Positions 6,980 through 15,899 of a stretch of DNA of 64,000 nucleotides are shown here, in pieces. Each line of letters starts with the position of its first letter. The stretch's first letter is position 1. The notes below the pieces were generated by a model, which was not told where the DNA came from, searched no databases, and saw nothing but the letters and a program-made list of their open reading frames with translations. The position numbers and the translations under genes are program-made. This DNA comes from an uncultured Bacillota bacterium. Lineage in GTDB: Bacteria; Bacillota; Clostridia; Christensenellales; Pumilibacteraceae. The stretch is from the NCBI GenBank assembly GCA_949294845.1, contig CASFJH010000032.1, positions 1-64,000 on the forward strand, written 5' to 3'.

Positions 6980-8198
6980 GCAGTCCGACGTTCTTCATGT
7001 ACGTCAGGAAAGTAAATCTGCCGCACATTTCGGGAGCGAGCGCAAACGCCAGAGCGGCGTCGTCCGCGCCCAGAGCGTCTACAAACGAATATCCGCCGTC
7101 GGGCGCCAGACGCCTGTAAGCGTGAAGCAGCGAGTCGACAGCCGCCGAACATCTGCGATACATCGCGTCGGTTTCTTTTCTGCGCAGCCGCAGTATATAC
7201 GCCGCGCGTCTGACTTCGGAAGGATCCATCATGGGCGAAATTCTTTCCGCAGCTTCGGCAGGCGGCAATCCGAGCAGAGTCTCCATAGCTTCCGAACGGA
7301 GATTGTTGTCGGGCGGCGCGATAAAACCGGCGTGCGGCTTAAGCGCACCCGAGTAAAATCTCATAAGTACGGACGGCAGAAAGACAAAACATTGCGAAAA
7401 CGACGGTATTGTACGCCCTTCATTGTGCGCCAAAGCCTGCAAAAACGCCGCCGCGGAAAAAACCGAGCCGGCGAAGTATCTCGAATCGCCTGCAAGCGCG
7501 CCGACAGCAGAGACTTTTGCGCACGCCGTACAGATATGTTCCCCGATGTTTTTTTCAGCAGCTTTAAGCGCGGTCTGTTCCGCTATGCCGAGAATCGCCG
7601 CAGCAGATTGCGGACAGAACGGCGCTCTGCCGAAAAGCGAGCATATATATCCGTCGAAAACGGCCGTTACGGCAGCAGAAAGCAGCCCGAGTCCGGTTTC
7701 GTAACATTTTCCGTCCGAAATGTTCACAACGACGGCGGCCGGAGAAGGCGTGCGGAATACGCGCAATCCGCTGCTGTCAAGAACGGCCGACGGCAAAAAT
7801 GCAGTCGCAGACGGCTCGGACAATGCGCAGTATACCGGCAGTCCGGTCATTGCGGAATAATATTTCACTGTATCCGCGCAATCGACGGCAACCGCCGCGC
7901 GCACATACTCGGGAAGCTTTATCGTCTGCGCCTCGGCCGCAGTATTCCCCTTCGTTTTTAACGGAAAAACCCTGTAGCCGCTTCGTGAAAGGATGCGCTT
8001 GACCGACATGAATTTTTCGTCGTCGCAATATACCGCGGCCAGCGCGGTCCCGGGCGGGAAATCGCGTCCGATCGCCGCCGGAAGCGCGTCGTATGCCTGC
8101 GGTCCGACCGCACAGAAAAAGCTGCCCGAGGCGTTTTCGCAGCAGGTGCAGCCGAGTGGCTCTCCCAAGGAGCCGTTTACAAGTTCAAGAACGTTCAT
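6951..8198 (-). CDS. Glycerol-1-phosphate dehydrogenase-like protein (AraM/EgsA fold) without metal ligands
   Basis: A 415-residue protein I assign to the AraM/EgsA sn-glycerol-1-phosphate dehydrogenase family by pattern. Residues about 168-195 (GLGLLSAAVTAVFDGY and on to FC) align without gaps with the family block GFGDLLAKYTALxDW...YC; residues about 236-246 (GDSRYFAGSVF) align with GSSRPxSGSEHH; the C-terminus (CGRFTFLTYMKNVGLLDGY) matches the usual RFTxLxLxxxLGLLD ending. The metal Asp of GFGD is Leu, the Glu-His of SGSEH is Val-Phe, and the NAD-binding glycine block is also degraded (VAVDCADTVKYY). Known family members make G1P in archaea and some Bacillus. This one looks like a non-catalytic relative. 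ATG start. It lies between hisC and the HAD gene. Confidence 0.55.
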   Translation of the reverse strand: MNVLELVNGSLGEPLGCTCCENASGSFFCAVGPQAYDALPAAIGRDFPPGTALAAVYCDDEKFMSVKRILSRSGYRVFPLKTKGNTAAEAQTIKLPEYVRAAVAVDCADTVKYYSAMTGLPVYCALSEPSATAFLPSAVLDSSGLRVFRTPSPAAVVVNISDGKCYETGLGLLSAAVTAVFDGYICSLFGRAPFCPQSAAAILGIAEQTALKAAEKNIGEHICTACAKVSAVGALAGDSRYFAGSVFSAAAFLQALAHNEGRTIPSFSQCFVFLPSVLMRFYSGALKPHAGFIAPPDNNLRSEAMETLLGLPPAEAAERISPMMDPSEVRRAAYILRLRRKETDAMYRRCSAAVDSLLHAYRRLAPDGGYSFVDALGADDAALAFALAPEMCGRFTFLTYMKNVGLLDGYLEFVV

Positions 8199-8255
8199 GT
8201 CACCGCCGTACAGCTTATATTTAACTATATATTACCATACGGAAACGGCGAAAAA

Positions 8256-9287
8256 TCATCTTATTTTGTCGAAAACGCGCAAAAATTCGTCCATTTGGGC
8301 GTCGGTACCCACCGAAACGCGCAGTTTATCGCTTATGCGCGGTTTGTCGAAATGCCTCACCAGTATATTCTGGCTTTTGAACTTTTCGTAAAGCGACTTG
8401 TCTCCCTCCATAAATATGAAGTTGGCGTCCGAATCGAACACGGCTACTCCCCTCGCTCGCAGCTCGGATATTACCCGCGAACGCGTGTTCTTTACCTTTT
8501 GTATCTTGTCTTTTAAATATTCCCTGTCTGAGACGGCGGCGGCGCACACGGCCTCGCACACGCGGTCGACCGGATAGCTGTTGAAGCTGTCCTTTATCGC
8601 GCGCATCGCGTCAATTATCTTGCGTCCGGCTATCATATAGCCGCAACGGATACCGGCAAGGCCGTAGCTTTTGGAAAAGGTCTTTACTACCGCAAGCGTA
8701 TCGTACTCTGAAGTAAGCCGGACGGCGGACTCGGTGCGATCGGCAAAATCGATATAAGCCTCGTCGACTATCAGCGCCTTGCGGCTCCTTTCGGCGGCGG
8801 CGCGCAGGGCGTCGACCGGCACGGACAGCGACGTCGGCGCATTGGGGTTTGCTATTACGGCGCCGTTATAAAAGTTAAATTTATCGAAGGGCAGAGAGAA
8901 GTCGTCGTTCAGCGGAACCGTATTATACGGAATGTCGAAAAGACGGGCGAATACCGGATAAAAGCTGTAGGTCACGTCGGCGAATTCTATCGGCTCGTCA
9001 GCGTCGAACAGCGCAGCAAACGCCAGCGCCAGCACTTCGTCCGAGCCGTTTCCCACGAATATATTATCCGCGTCTACCCCTTCGGCTTTGGCTATAGCGG
9101 CTCTCAGTCCGGCGCTGTCGGGCGAAGGATAAAGCCTCAGCTTGTCGACGTCAAAGCCTCTTAACGCTTCCGCAGCTCTCGGACTGGGCGGATAAGGGTT
9201 CTCGTTGGTATTGAGCTTTATATAGCCTTCAGCCTGTTCTCCGGCGGTATAAGGCACAATGGAAGCGGCTTTTTTAGAAACGTTCAT
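8256..9287 (-). CDS. hisC: Histidinol-phosphate aminotransferase
   Basis: A 343-residue class I/II PLP aminotransferase of HisC type, converting imidazole acetol phosphate to histidinol phosphate. Visible marks: LNTNENPYPPSP near the N-terminus, FVGNGSDEVL (PLP phosphate region), NPNAPTS (about residue 146), DEAYIDFA (PLP aspartate), and VVKTFSKSYGLAGIRCGY with the Schiff-base lysine at about 205. The length equals that of normal HisC. I take the ATG at 9285-9287 (MNVSKKA), six bases after a GGAGA site, over the longer frame. No other his gene is nearby, so related substrates are possible. It follows the PrsA-like gene beyond a terminator. Confidence 0.85.
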   Translation of the reverse strand: MNVSKKAASIVPYTAGEQAEGYIKLNTNENPYPPSPRAAEALRGFDVDKLRLYPSPDSAGLRAAIAKAEGVDADNIFVGNGSDEVLALAFAALFDADEPIEFADVTYSFYPVFARLFDIPYNTVPLNDDFSLPFDKFNFYNGAVIANPNAPTSLSVPVDALRAAAERSRKALIVDEAYIDFADRTESAVRLTSEYDTLAVVKTFSKSYGLAGIRCGYMIAGRKIIDAMRAIKDSFNSYPVDRVCEAVCAAAVSDREYLKDKIQKVKNTRSRVISELRARGVAVFDSDANFIFMEGDKSLYEKFKSQNILVRHFDKPRISDKLRVSVGTDAQMDEFLRVFDKIR

Positions 9288-9325
9288 TGCTGTTCTCCAC
9301 GCCGCTTTCAGCGGCCTTTTGAAAA

Positions 9326-9356
9326 TGTCCGCCGCCGTTTTAAGCGGCGGCGGACA
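9326..9356 (-). terminator. Terminator of PrsA-like gene
   Basis: TGTCCGCCGCCG and CGGCGGCGGACA form perfect 12-bp arms around a 7-nt loop. On the minus strand the stem runs into TTTTC. It lies between the PrsA-like stop (9383) and hisC. Confidence 0.75.
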
Positions 9357-9382
9357 CACTTAGCGTTAACCGTAATTATTTT

Positions 9383-11077
9383 TTATTTAATCAGATCCTC
9401 GAACCTGTCCGAATAGATATGAATTATCTCGTCGTCGCCTTCGAGGTTTTCGTAATAGAGTATTCTCTCGTTAAGCCAGTTATTGAAACGCGCGTTCCTG
9501 AATTCAGTAAGCAGCTCTTCCTCGAACAGATCGTAATAAGTCTTGTCGCTGCCCGGCGTCAAACGGTCGGTAATTTTGACCTCTCCTACCGCCGGATCCT
9601 TTGCGTAATACATGATGTGAACGCCGTAGTCGGTAACGACCATCTCGTCGTATATCTGTCCTACCGAATAACCGTCGTCGCGGAACGCTCTGGCTGCTTC
9701 GGCGAACTCGGTCATATAAGTCTCCGATTCTCCCTCGTCCAGTTCGTAAGCAACCGCGTAACCGAAATCGCTGTCGAATATTCCGGGATCGGTATTGAAT
9801 TTGTAAATGAATTCTTCGAACTTCTTTTCGGCACCGGCCACGTTTCCGGTCGCTTCGTAGCTCGCCATGGCGGCTTTTACTTCGGTAAATATCTCCTGAG
9901 CGCTGTAAGCGTAAGATTTGTCGTCCTCGCCTTCGACATGCGCGTAAGCTTTGATGCCGTTGACCATCTGCGCGCGGTAAGCTTCTTTCTGCGCCTTAGT
10001 CGCTTCGGGGTGGTCGTTTTTCCATGCGGTGTATTCGGCTGTCTGCGCGTCTGAAAAAGGAATCAGAATATGCTTGACGTAAAGGTATTTATCGCTCGGA
10101 TAATACAGTATGGTCTGCGATCCGTCGCTGACGGCGGAATTAAAAGACGAAAGATCGGCAAACGACGATTTCTGACTCTTGAGCGTGTTGCTGAAATAAT
10201 TGCTGACCTGATTGTAAGTAACCGATACGCTGTCGGTAAGGTATTCCTGCAACAGCGTGATCTTCTGATTGTCGCGGGCGCTTTCGCCGATGAGCCAGTC
10301 TACAGATCCGGCCTCGCCCAGTTTAAGATAAACCGCCGAATAGCTGTCGCTTTTTCCCAAAGCGAACAGCTCCTCGATCTCGTTAAGATACGCCTTTCTG
10401 TCTGCGGACGAAAGGCGGAAATCCGCATCTATATTCTCCCTGAAAAGTTCGAGCAGGCGGCGCATTGCCTCGTTATCGAGACTGATTTCCTCGTCGGTGC
10501 CGTATTTCCCCGGAACCCTTCCCTCGTCGGGAACCCAGACTTCGGTATCCTCGGTCTCGTCCGCTTCTTCCGTTTCGGGAACGGGATAGGTGGTAGTCGC
10601 GCTGTCCGTACTGTCGGTCGTATCGTCCGAGGCGACCGATTCGCCGCGCTCTGAACGGATCTCGTTGCGGATGGTCTTAAGCTCCGAATCTATCGTTGCG
10701 TATACCGTCTTCAATACGGCGTTGTCTTCCGTCATGCCCCACTCGATTTCGCCTGTCTGGATACGGAAATCGGCTTCGTTAATCAGAAGTTTCTGCTGAA
10801 CGAGCTGATCGACCAGATAATTGATGGCGTCTTCCTGCGAATAGCCGCTGTTTACGAGAGACGCGAGATTGTTGTTCGCGAGGCTGACAAGCTCGGATTT
10901 GTATATCTTATGCGCTTTCGTGGTGATTTCCCGATCGTTGTAAGTCTCGGTCACGGGCGAAATCTCTACAATGACCTGCTGGTAATCCTTTTCGTAATTA
11001 TGCTCGAAAAGCGCGCAACCGGTAAAACCGAAAGCGCACACTAAACTTAATAAAACACTTAAAATCTTACTGCGCAT
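9383..11077 (-). CDS. PrsA/SurA-like peptidyl-prolyl isomerase lipoprotein
   Basis: A 564-residue lipoprotein: short basic N-terminus, hydrophobic segment and a lipobox ending FGFTGC near residue 20. Residues about 50-230 carry SurA-N-like helices (YSQEDAINYLVDQLVQQKLL), with an acidic Thr/Ser insertion around 150-185. A YVKHILIPF motif near 318 marks the beginning of a rotamase domain of PpiC/parvulin type, ending near VVTDYGVHIMYY. Family members fold exported proteins on the outer face of the membrane. At 564 residues it is much longer than PrsA (about 290) because of the insertion and long helical part. ATG at 11077 is chosen, with AAGGGA 7 nt before; a GTG two codons earlier is too close. 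Confidence 0.78.
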   Translation of the reverse strand: MRSKILSVLLSLVCAFGFTGCALFEHNYEKDYQQVIVEISPVTETYNDREITTKAHKIYKSELVSLANNNLASLVNSGYSQEDAINYLVDQLVQQKLLINEADFRIQTGEIEWGMTEDNAVLKTVYATIDSELKTIRNEIRSERGESVASDDTTDSTDSATTTYPVPETEEADETEDTEVWVPDEGRVPGKYGTDEEISLDNEAMRRLLELFRENIDADFRLSSADRKAYLNEIEELFALGKSDSYSAVYLKLGEAGSVDWLIGESARDNQKITLLQEYLTDSVSVTYNQVSNYFSNTLKSQKSSFADLSSFNSAVSDGSQTILYYPSDKYLYVKHILIPFSDAQTAEYTAWKNDHPEATKAQKEAYRAQMVNGIKAYAHVEGEDDKSYAYSAQEIFTEVKAAMASYEATGNVAGAEKKFEEFIYKFNTDPGIFDSDFGYAVAYELDEGESETYMTEFAEAARAFRDDGYSVGQIYDEMVVTDYGVHIMYYAKDPAVGEVKITDRLTPGSDKTYYDLFEEELLTEFRNARFNNWLNERILYYENLEGDDEIIHIYSDRFEDLIK

Positions 11078-11138
11078 GCACACGTCCCTTCGCCGGAAAA
11101 GCTTTTATCCGGCAATACAGCTGATATTAGACTTAACT

Positions 11139-11167
11139 ATTATATATTATCGCGAAAAAAAAATCAA
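11139..11167 (-). promoter_or_regulatory. Sigma-A promoter of PrsA-like gene
   Basis: Minus strand TTGATT (11162-11167), 17-nt spacer, TATAAT (11139-11144). The leader contains a short hairpin (GCCGGA/TCCGGC) enclosing AAAGCTTTTA, just before the ribosome-binding site. Confidence 0.7.
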
Positions 11168-11171
11168 TTGT

Positions 11172-14100
11172 TTAGGCGGTCTTTTTGTGACAATTGAGTA
11201 AAAATTTTACCATGGAAGCGGCGGCGGAATTGCCGTTCCACGATATGACGGCGACGCTTGCTACGGTAAATCTGGCCGAAAGATCGCCCTTTAATACAGT
11301 CATGACCGCTTGCGGAATATCCGCCGCTTTAAGAAAGACTATTTCGCCTGCGCCCTTGTTGACCGTAACGCGCGACGCGCCCAGCCGCGCGGCAAGATTT
11401 TTTACCAGCGCGACGGTTATCAGATTTTCGCACGGCGACGGGACTGGGCCGTATACGTCTCTCAGCTCCGCAATAATAGCCGCGCGCGCTTCGGCGGAAT
11501 CGGTTTCGGCTATGCGCGAGTATGCGCGGAACCGCTGCCCGGCGTCGGTAATATAGTTGTCGGGAATAAACGCTTTGTAATCGGTCGCGGCCTTGACCTC
11601 GCCGTGCTCGCCTGTTTTTTCGCCTTTCAGCTCTGCAACGGCGCGGGCAAGCAGCTTGCAATACATATCGTAGCCCACCTTATCCATATGCCCGTGCTGC
11701 TCGCGCCCGAGCACGTTGCCCGCTCCGCGTATCTCAAGATCGGCCATTGCGATCTTGAACCCGCTGCCCAGCTCGGTATACTGCATGATCGCCTCCAGCC
11801 GCTTGTACCCCGCGTCCGTAAGCTGTTTCCCTTCGGGATAAGTAAAGTAGACATACGCCAGCCTGTCGCTGCGCCCCACGCGTCCGCGCAGCTGATACAA
11901 CTGACTGAGCCCCAGTTTGTCGGCGTCCGCCACTATCATGGTATTTGCGCGCGGAAGATCGATGCCGTTTTCGATTATCGTAGACGATACGAGTATATCC
12001 GTTTCGCCGTGCGTGAAAGCGTCTATAGCCGCCGCCAGCCGCTTTTCGTCCATCTGTCCGTGCGCTACGGTTACCTTTCTGCCGGTTATGTCGGCAAGCC
12101 GCGCCGCGAAAGAATCTATCGTTTCAACACGGTTGTATACGACAAACACCTGTCCGCCGCGCGAAATCTCGCGTTCCACCGCGTCGGCGCACAGCGTCTC
12201 TGTAAACTCCGTTACATACGTCTGGACCGGAAGCCTGCCTGCAGGGGGCGTATCCAGAACGCTTATATCCCTTATGCCGGTCATCGCCATATGCAGAGTG
12301 CGCGGTATGGGCGTTGCGGACATACTGAGCACGTTGACGTTTTTGCGTATTTCCTTGAGCTTTTCCTTGTCCTCCACTCCGAAACGCTGTTCCTCGTCCA
12401 GTATCAGCATCTGAAGATCGGAAAACTTCACGTCCTTGCTCAAAATCCTGTGCGTGCCGCAAACGATGTCGGCTTTGCCGGTTCTGAGCTTTTCAAGCGC
12501 GTCCCTCGTCTCGGCCGGAGTGTTGAAGCGCGTCAGCTGAACGACCCGTATCCCGAAATCGGCATAACGCTTTTTTACCGTTTCGAAATGCTGGCGCGCG
12601 AGTATGGTTGTGGGCGATACGAACGCCACCTGTCCGCCCTCCTCCATCACCTTGAAAGCCAGTCTAAGCGCGACTTCGGTTTTTCCGTAACCGACGTCGC
12701 CGCAAAGCAGTCTGTCCATGATTTTCCCCGAGACGAGATCGCGCATTCCGTCTTCTATCGCCGTCAGCTGATCGTCGGTCTCTTCAAAAGGAAACGCACG
12801 CGCAAACTCGTCGTCGAGCGTCATATCGGCCGAATACTTCCTGCCGCGCATTGCCTCCCTTTCGGCGTAGAGTCTGGAAAGATCGATGGCCATTGCGCGA
12901 ACCGAGCGCAGAACCTTGTCCTTAAGTCTGCCGAACTCGGCTCCGCCCAGCTTATTAAGGCGCGGGTTCTCTTCTCCGCCCGAATACTTCGACAGGCTGT
13001 CCATGTTTTCGGCAGGCAGATACAGCTTGTCTCCGTCGCGGTAGGCGATCACGATGTAATCGCGCTCGCCGCCGCCCAGACTCATTCTCTTTATGCCCTC
13101 GCACAATCCTATACCGTGCGTTTCGTGTACCACATAATCGCCCTGTTTAAGCTCGCCGAACGCAGCCTTTTTCGACCTCTTAAGCGCTTTCTTTGCGCGC
13201 TTGAGCGTTATGTCGTAAGTGCCTATAACTACCGTCGCCCAGTCGTGAAAGATGGCGCCGTGCGGCAGAAAATCGTCAAGTATAACCAGTCTTTCGCCCC
13301 ATTTAAAGCTATACGGTACCCCGTTTTCGGTAAAAAAGCTTTCAAGCGAAGCGCGCGTTTCGGCGTTGCCGGCAAATATGACGGTATTATACCGCTGCCG
13401 CCAGTTCCGCACGTCGGAAAGCAGCATGGCGTAGTCCCTTGCATATGAAGGCATCGCCGGAAATTTAAAAGTAACCACCGCGTCAGGCCGAAAAAATCTG
13501 TTCGCCGTAGTTATTGCGTGAAAAGCGATTTTCCTGCCCCGACATTCTGTCGCCTGCTCGGTACCGAAAAACTGTCCGGCAGCAAAAGCGAACGCTTCGC
13601 CGCGCTCGGTGAGATACCTGACGCGCGAAAGATGCTCGGTCAGATGCGCCGAGCACGCGTCGAACGTCTGCTTGGCGTCGTCGAAAACGAGATAATCCGG
13701 ATCGAACAGACCGGCTATCGTACAGGTGTCGGTAAAAGGAAGCGCTACGTCGAGCGCTTCGTCTGCAACTACGCCGCCCGCCGCGGTATCAGGCAGCATT
13801 TTAAGGCGCAGAGACAATTCGGATCTTACAGTGTCGTATCTTGCAAAGTATTGCTCGTCAGGCGCGGGAGACCCGGCTATCGCTTCAAGCGCCGCCTCGG
13901 CCTCCTCCGCGGTCATAAATACCGACGCAAACGGTTTAAAAAGCGCTCTGTCGGTCTCCGACACCGATCTGCCGTCCGTATCCAGCACTCTCAGATCTTC
14001 GAGCAGATCGCCGAAAAATTCCGCTCTTACGGCAGAGGCAGCGCCGGCGCCCCACACGTCCAGAATATCTCCGCGCAGCGAAAATTCTCCGGGTGCGGTT

Positions 14101-14579
14101 ACCGCCGGATTGTTTTTGTATCCCGCGGCTATCAGGCGGCGCTTAAGGACGTCCGTATCGTATTCTGCGCCCTTTTCTAAAGAGACCGCCGTACTGATTA
14201 TTCTCTCCCGCGTCGGATAACGCTGCAAAAACGCCGCCGCGGTAACGACCGCAATTTCGGCGTCGCCCGAAGCCATATCGTACAGCGCGGAAAACCTGTC
14301 GCCGTCGCCCTCGCCGGCCGACATCCGTTTTAAGGTAACGACGTCGTAACGCGGCAAAAGCAGAACGGTCTTTTTGTTAAGCGCAAAAAAAGTTTCGTAA
14401 GCCTCTCTGGCCACCGAGACGTCCGACACGACGTACATGAGTTTTTTCATTCGCGCGGAGACAAGCAGCCGCGCGGAAAACGGTATGCCGAAAACGGAGA
14501 CGTTTTTACCGTCCCCGATCGCTTCGGCTAATTCCGCAGCCGCCCCGCTATATCCGCTTAAAATATCGTCAACGATCAA
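11172..14579 (-). CDS. mfd: Transcription-repair coupling factor
   Basis: A 1135-residue Mfd, the ATP-driven translocase that removes RNA polymerase stalled at DNA damage and recruits UvrA. Order seen: UvrB-like N-terminal region (about 1-340), the RNA-polymerase-interacting CarD-like domain (about 470-560, QGDYVVHETHGIGLCEGI), then the SF2 motor with Walker A GDVGYGKTE (about 630), DEEQRFGVE box, SATPIPRTL (motif III), and GRVGRS (motif VI), then the TRCF C-terminal domain. Length is normal. Start is a TTG sharing bases with the pth stop (TTGA), which indicates translational coupling. Third gene of the DUF1858-pth-mfd operon; pth-mfd adjacency is usual in Bacillota. Confidence 0.97.
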   Translation of the reverse strand: MIVDDILSGYSGAAAELAEAIGDGKNVSVFGIPFSARLLVSARMKKLMYVVSDVSVAREAYETFFALNKKTVLLLPRYDVVTLKRMSAGEGDGDRFSALYDMASGDAEIAVVTAAAFLQRYPTRERIISTAVSLEKGAEYDTDVLKRRLIAAGYKNNPAVTAPGEFSLRGDILDVWGAGAASAVRAEFFGDLLEDLRVLDTDGRSVSETDRALFKPFASVFMTAEEAEAALEAIAGSPAPDEQYFARYDTVRSELSLRLKMLPDTAAGGVVADEALDVALPFTDTCTIAGLFDPDYLVFDDAKQTFDACSAHLTEHLSRVRYLTERGEAFAFAAGQFFGTEQATECRGRKIAFHAITTANRFFRPDAVVTFKFPAMPSYARDYAMLLSDVRNWRQRYNTVIFAGNAETRASLESFFTENGVPYSFKWGERLVILDDFLPHGAIFHDWATVVIGTYDITLKRAKKALKRSKKAAFGELKQGDYVVHETHGIGLCEGIKRMSLGGGERDYIVIAYRDGDKLYLPAENMDSLSKYSGGEENPRLNKLGGAEFGRLKDKVLRSVRAMAIDLSRLYAEREAMRGRKYSADMTLDDEFARAFPFEETDDQLTAIEDGMRDLVSGKIMDRLLCGDVGYGKTEVALRLAFKVMEEGGQVAFVSPTTILARQHFETVKKRYADFGIRVVQLTRFNTPAETRDALEKLRTGKADIVCGTHRILSKDVKFSDLQMLILDEEQRFGVEDKEKLKEIRKNVNVLSMSATPIPRTLHMAMTGIRDISVLDTPPAGRLPVQTYVTEFTETLCADAVEREISRGGQVFVVYNRVETIDSFAARLADITGRKVTVAHGQMDEKRLAAAIDAFTHGETDILVSSTIIENGIDLPRANTMIVADADKLGLSQLYQLRGRVGRSDRLAYVYFTYPEGKQLTDAGYKRLEAIMQYTELGSGFKIAMADLEIRGAGNVLGREQHGHMDKVGYDMYCKLLARAVAELKGEKTGEHGEVKAATDYKAFIPDNYITDAGQRFRAYSRIAETDSAEARAAIIAELRDVYGPVPSPCENLITVALVKNLAARLGASRVTVNKGAGEIVFLKAADIPQAVMTVLKGDLSARFTVASVAVISWNGNSAAASMVKFLLNCHKKTA

Positions 14580-15112
14580 TGTCCGCCGTCCCCGATAAGC
14601 TTTTCCACCTCGTCGACCGCTCTCTCTATCGCCGCGGCCAAAGAAGGCCTTTCGTCGCGCGGAACCTCGCTCAGCACATAATCCGCAAGCGGAACGTGTT
14701 CGGGCGGTCGGCCAATCCCTATGCGCACGCGCGGAAACTTTTCCGTGCCGATGGTTTCGATTATATTGCGCATTCCGTTATGCGTACCGCCGCTTCCCGA
14801 CAGGCGCACGCGCACCGAGCATCGCTCGATGTCGATATCGTCGAAAACGACTATCAGATCTTCGCTCGGGCATTTGTATTTGCCCATAAGCTCTTTGACG
14901 GCGCGTCCCGAAAGATTCATATAAGTGAGCGGGCGGGCTATTATCACGCGCTCACTGCGAAACGAAGCGACCGCCGTCTCGCTGCTGCATTCGCGCGTCC
15001 TGAACTTTACGTTCAGCCTGTCGGCAAGGCACTCGGCGGCGAGAAACCCCATATTATGAAAAGTATACGCGTAACGGTCTCCGTAATTGCCGAGGCCTAC
15101 AACTATCTTCAT
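14576..15112 (-). CDS. pth: Peptidyl-tRNA hydrolase
   Basis: A 178-residue Pth, which releases peptides from stalled peptidyl-tRNA so the tRNA can be recycled. Visible family marks are GLGNYGDRYAYTFHNMGF (residues 6-23, with the catalytic His of the HNxGF motif, here HNMGF, at about 19-23), PLTYMNLSG (about 80-88), VFDDIDIE (about 108-115) and GSGGTHNGMRNI (about 126-137). Typical length for bacteria is near 190. The ATG overlaps the DUF1858 stop (TAATG) and its own stop overlaps the mfd TTG, so all three reading frames are translationally coupled. Confidence 0.97.
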   Translation of the reverse strand: MKIVVGLGNYGDRYAYTFHNMGFLAAECLADRLNVKFRTRECSSETAVASFRSERVIIARPLTYMNLSGRAVKELMGKYKCPSEDLIVVFDDIDIERCSVRVRLSGSGGTHNGMRNIIETIGTEKFPRVRIGIGRPPEHVPLADYVLSEVPRDERPSLAAAIERAVDEVEKLIGDGGH

Positions 15113-15312
15113 TACTCCGCTTTGTCGATAAACTCGTTAAGACGGCTGAGCATTTCGTCTACCGAAACGCCGTGAGCTTCTGCCGCCTGTTCGACGGTTT
15201 CGCCGCGGGAAATCGGGCAGCCCAGGCAGTGCATTCCGAACTCGAAAAATACAGGTCCGATGTCGGGCGCAATCTGCAACACTTCATATATGGTCATATC
15301 CTTGGTTATCAT
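15112..15312 (-). CDS. DUF1858 (hybrid-cluster-associated redox disulfide) small protein
   Basis: A 66-residue protein of the DUF1858 family, found beside hybrid-cluster and redox proteins in anaerobes. The key feature is the HCLGCP motif (about residues 28-33), a CxxC pair expected to form a redox-active disulfide or bind a partner. N-terminal MTIYEVLQIAPDIGPVF and the helix AAEAHGVSVDEMLSRLNEF are normal for the family. It has GGAGG upstream and a strong promoter. First gene of the operon with pth and mfd, which is an unusual pairing. Confidence 0.85.
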   Translation of the reverse strand: MITKDMTIYEVLQIAPDIGPVFFEFGMHCLGCPISRGETVEQAAEAHGVSVDEMLSRLNEFIDKAE

Positions 15313-15343
15313 GAGTCTTTCCTCCGAATTGAATTACGACATT

Positions 15344-15372
15344 ATTGTATAACAATTCCTTTCCGTTGTCAA
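15344..15372 (-). promoter_or_regulatory. Sigma-A promoter of DUF1858-pth-mfd operon
   Basis: Minus strand TTGACA (15367-15372), 17-nt spacer, TACAAT (15344-15349). Predicted leader of about 25 nt with GGAGG. Confidence 0.75.
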
Positions 15373-15452
15373 CCGCACGAGCGGCAATTGCCCCCAAAAT
15401 AACTTTTCAGCCGTCCGGCGGCAGGCCAAATTAAAAATCTTGCCTAAAATTA

Positions 15453-15481
15453 TTTACTTTTTTTAAACGTTATGATATACT
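15453..15481 (+). promoter_or_regulatory. Sigma-A promoter of ferredoxin gene
   Basis: TTTACT (15453-15458), 17-nt spacer, TATACT (15476-15481). The predicted start lies near 15488, 26 nt before the ATG. Confidence 0.65.
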
Positions 15482-15513
15482 GTTGATATTACAAATAAAG
15501 GAGTTTTGTTATT

Positions 15514-15684
15514 ATGGCACATCAGATCAGCGACGAATGCATCAGCTGCGGATCCTGCGAATCGGAATGCCCTGTCAACGCAATCAGTCAGGGCGCCGAT
15601 CATTACGAAATCAATGCCAACGAGTGCATCGATTGCGGCGCCTGCGCCGCGCAGTGCCCCGTAGGAGCGATTTCGGAAAAGTAA
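15514..15684 (+). CDS. 2[4Fe-4S] ferredoxin, clostridial type
   Basis: A 56-residue protein with two classic cluster motifs: CISCGSCESECP and CIDCGACAAQCP, each CxxCxxCxxxCP. Such ferredoxins carry two low-potential [4Fe-4S] clusters and serve pyruvate:ferredoxin oxidoreductase, hydrogenases and other anaerobic enzymes in the cytoplasm. AAAGGAG lies 10 nt before the ATG. It is a single-gene transcript with its own promoter and a strong terminator, divergent from the DUF1858 operon. Confidence 0.96.
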   Translation: MAHQISDECISCGSCESECPVNAISQGADHYEINANECIDCGACAAQCPVGAISEK

Positions 15685-15703
15685 CGGGCTTCGTTATGCG
15701 CTA

Positions 15704-15737
15704 AAAAACCCCGACGGCAATCACCGTCGGGGTTTTT
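15704..15737 (+). terminator. Terminator of ferredoxin gene
   Basis: ACCCCGACGG and CCGTCGGGGT close a 6-nt loop (CAATCA), flanked by A and T runs. It begins 20 nt after the stop codon. Confidence 0.9.
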
Positions 15738-15899
15738 CGTTTGAAATCTTATTGATTTGCCGCCTGCCGCGGTAAGCGCAGGATAATTATTTTACCGCGC
15801 CTGCCGCGGCCTGATAAATATTGCCGCCGGCGTCGCCTTTGGCTTATAGCGCGAACGCTTACCGCCGCTTAAAGTTTAACGGACAAGCGCGGCGATCGG

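Noticed and set aside
11310-13448. 712-codon open frame antisense to mfd
   Set aside because: It is a shadow of the GC-rich mfd frame; no ribosome-binding site, no recognisable motif, and mfd itself is certain.
15738-15899. Small RNA gene between ferredoxin terminator and ricT
   Set aside because: Only scattered GC words (CTGCCGCGG twice) are present; no promoter or terminator pair frames them.
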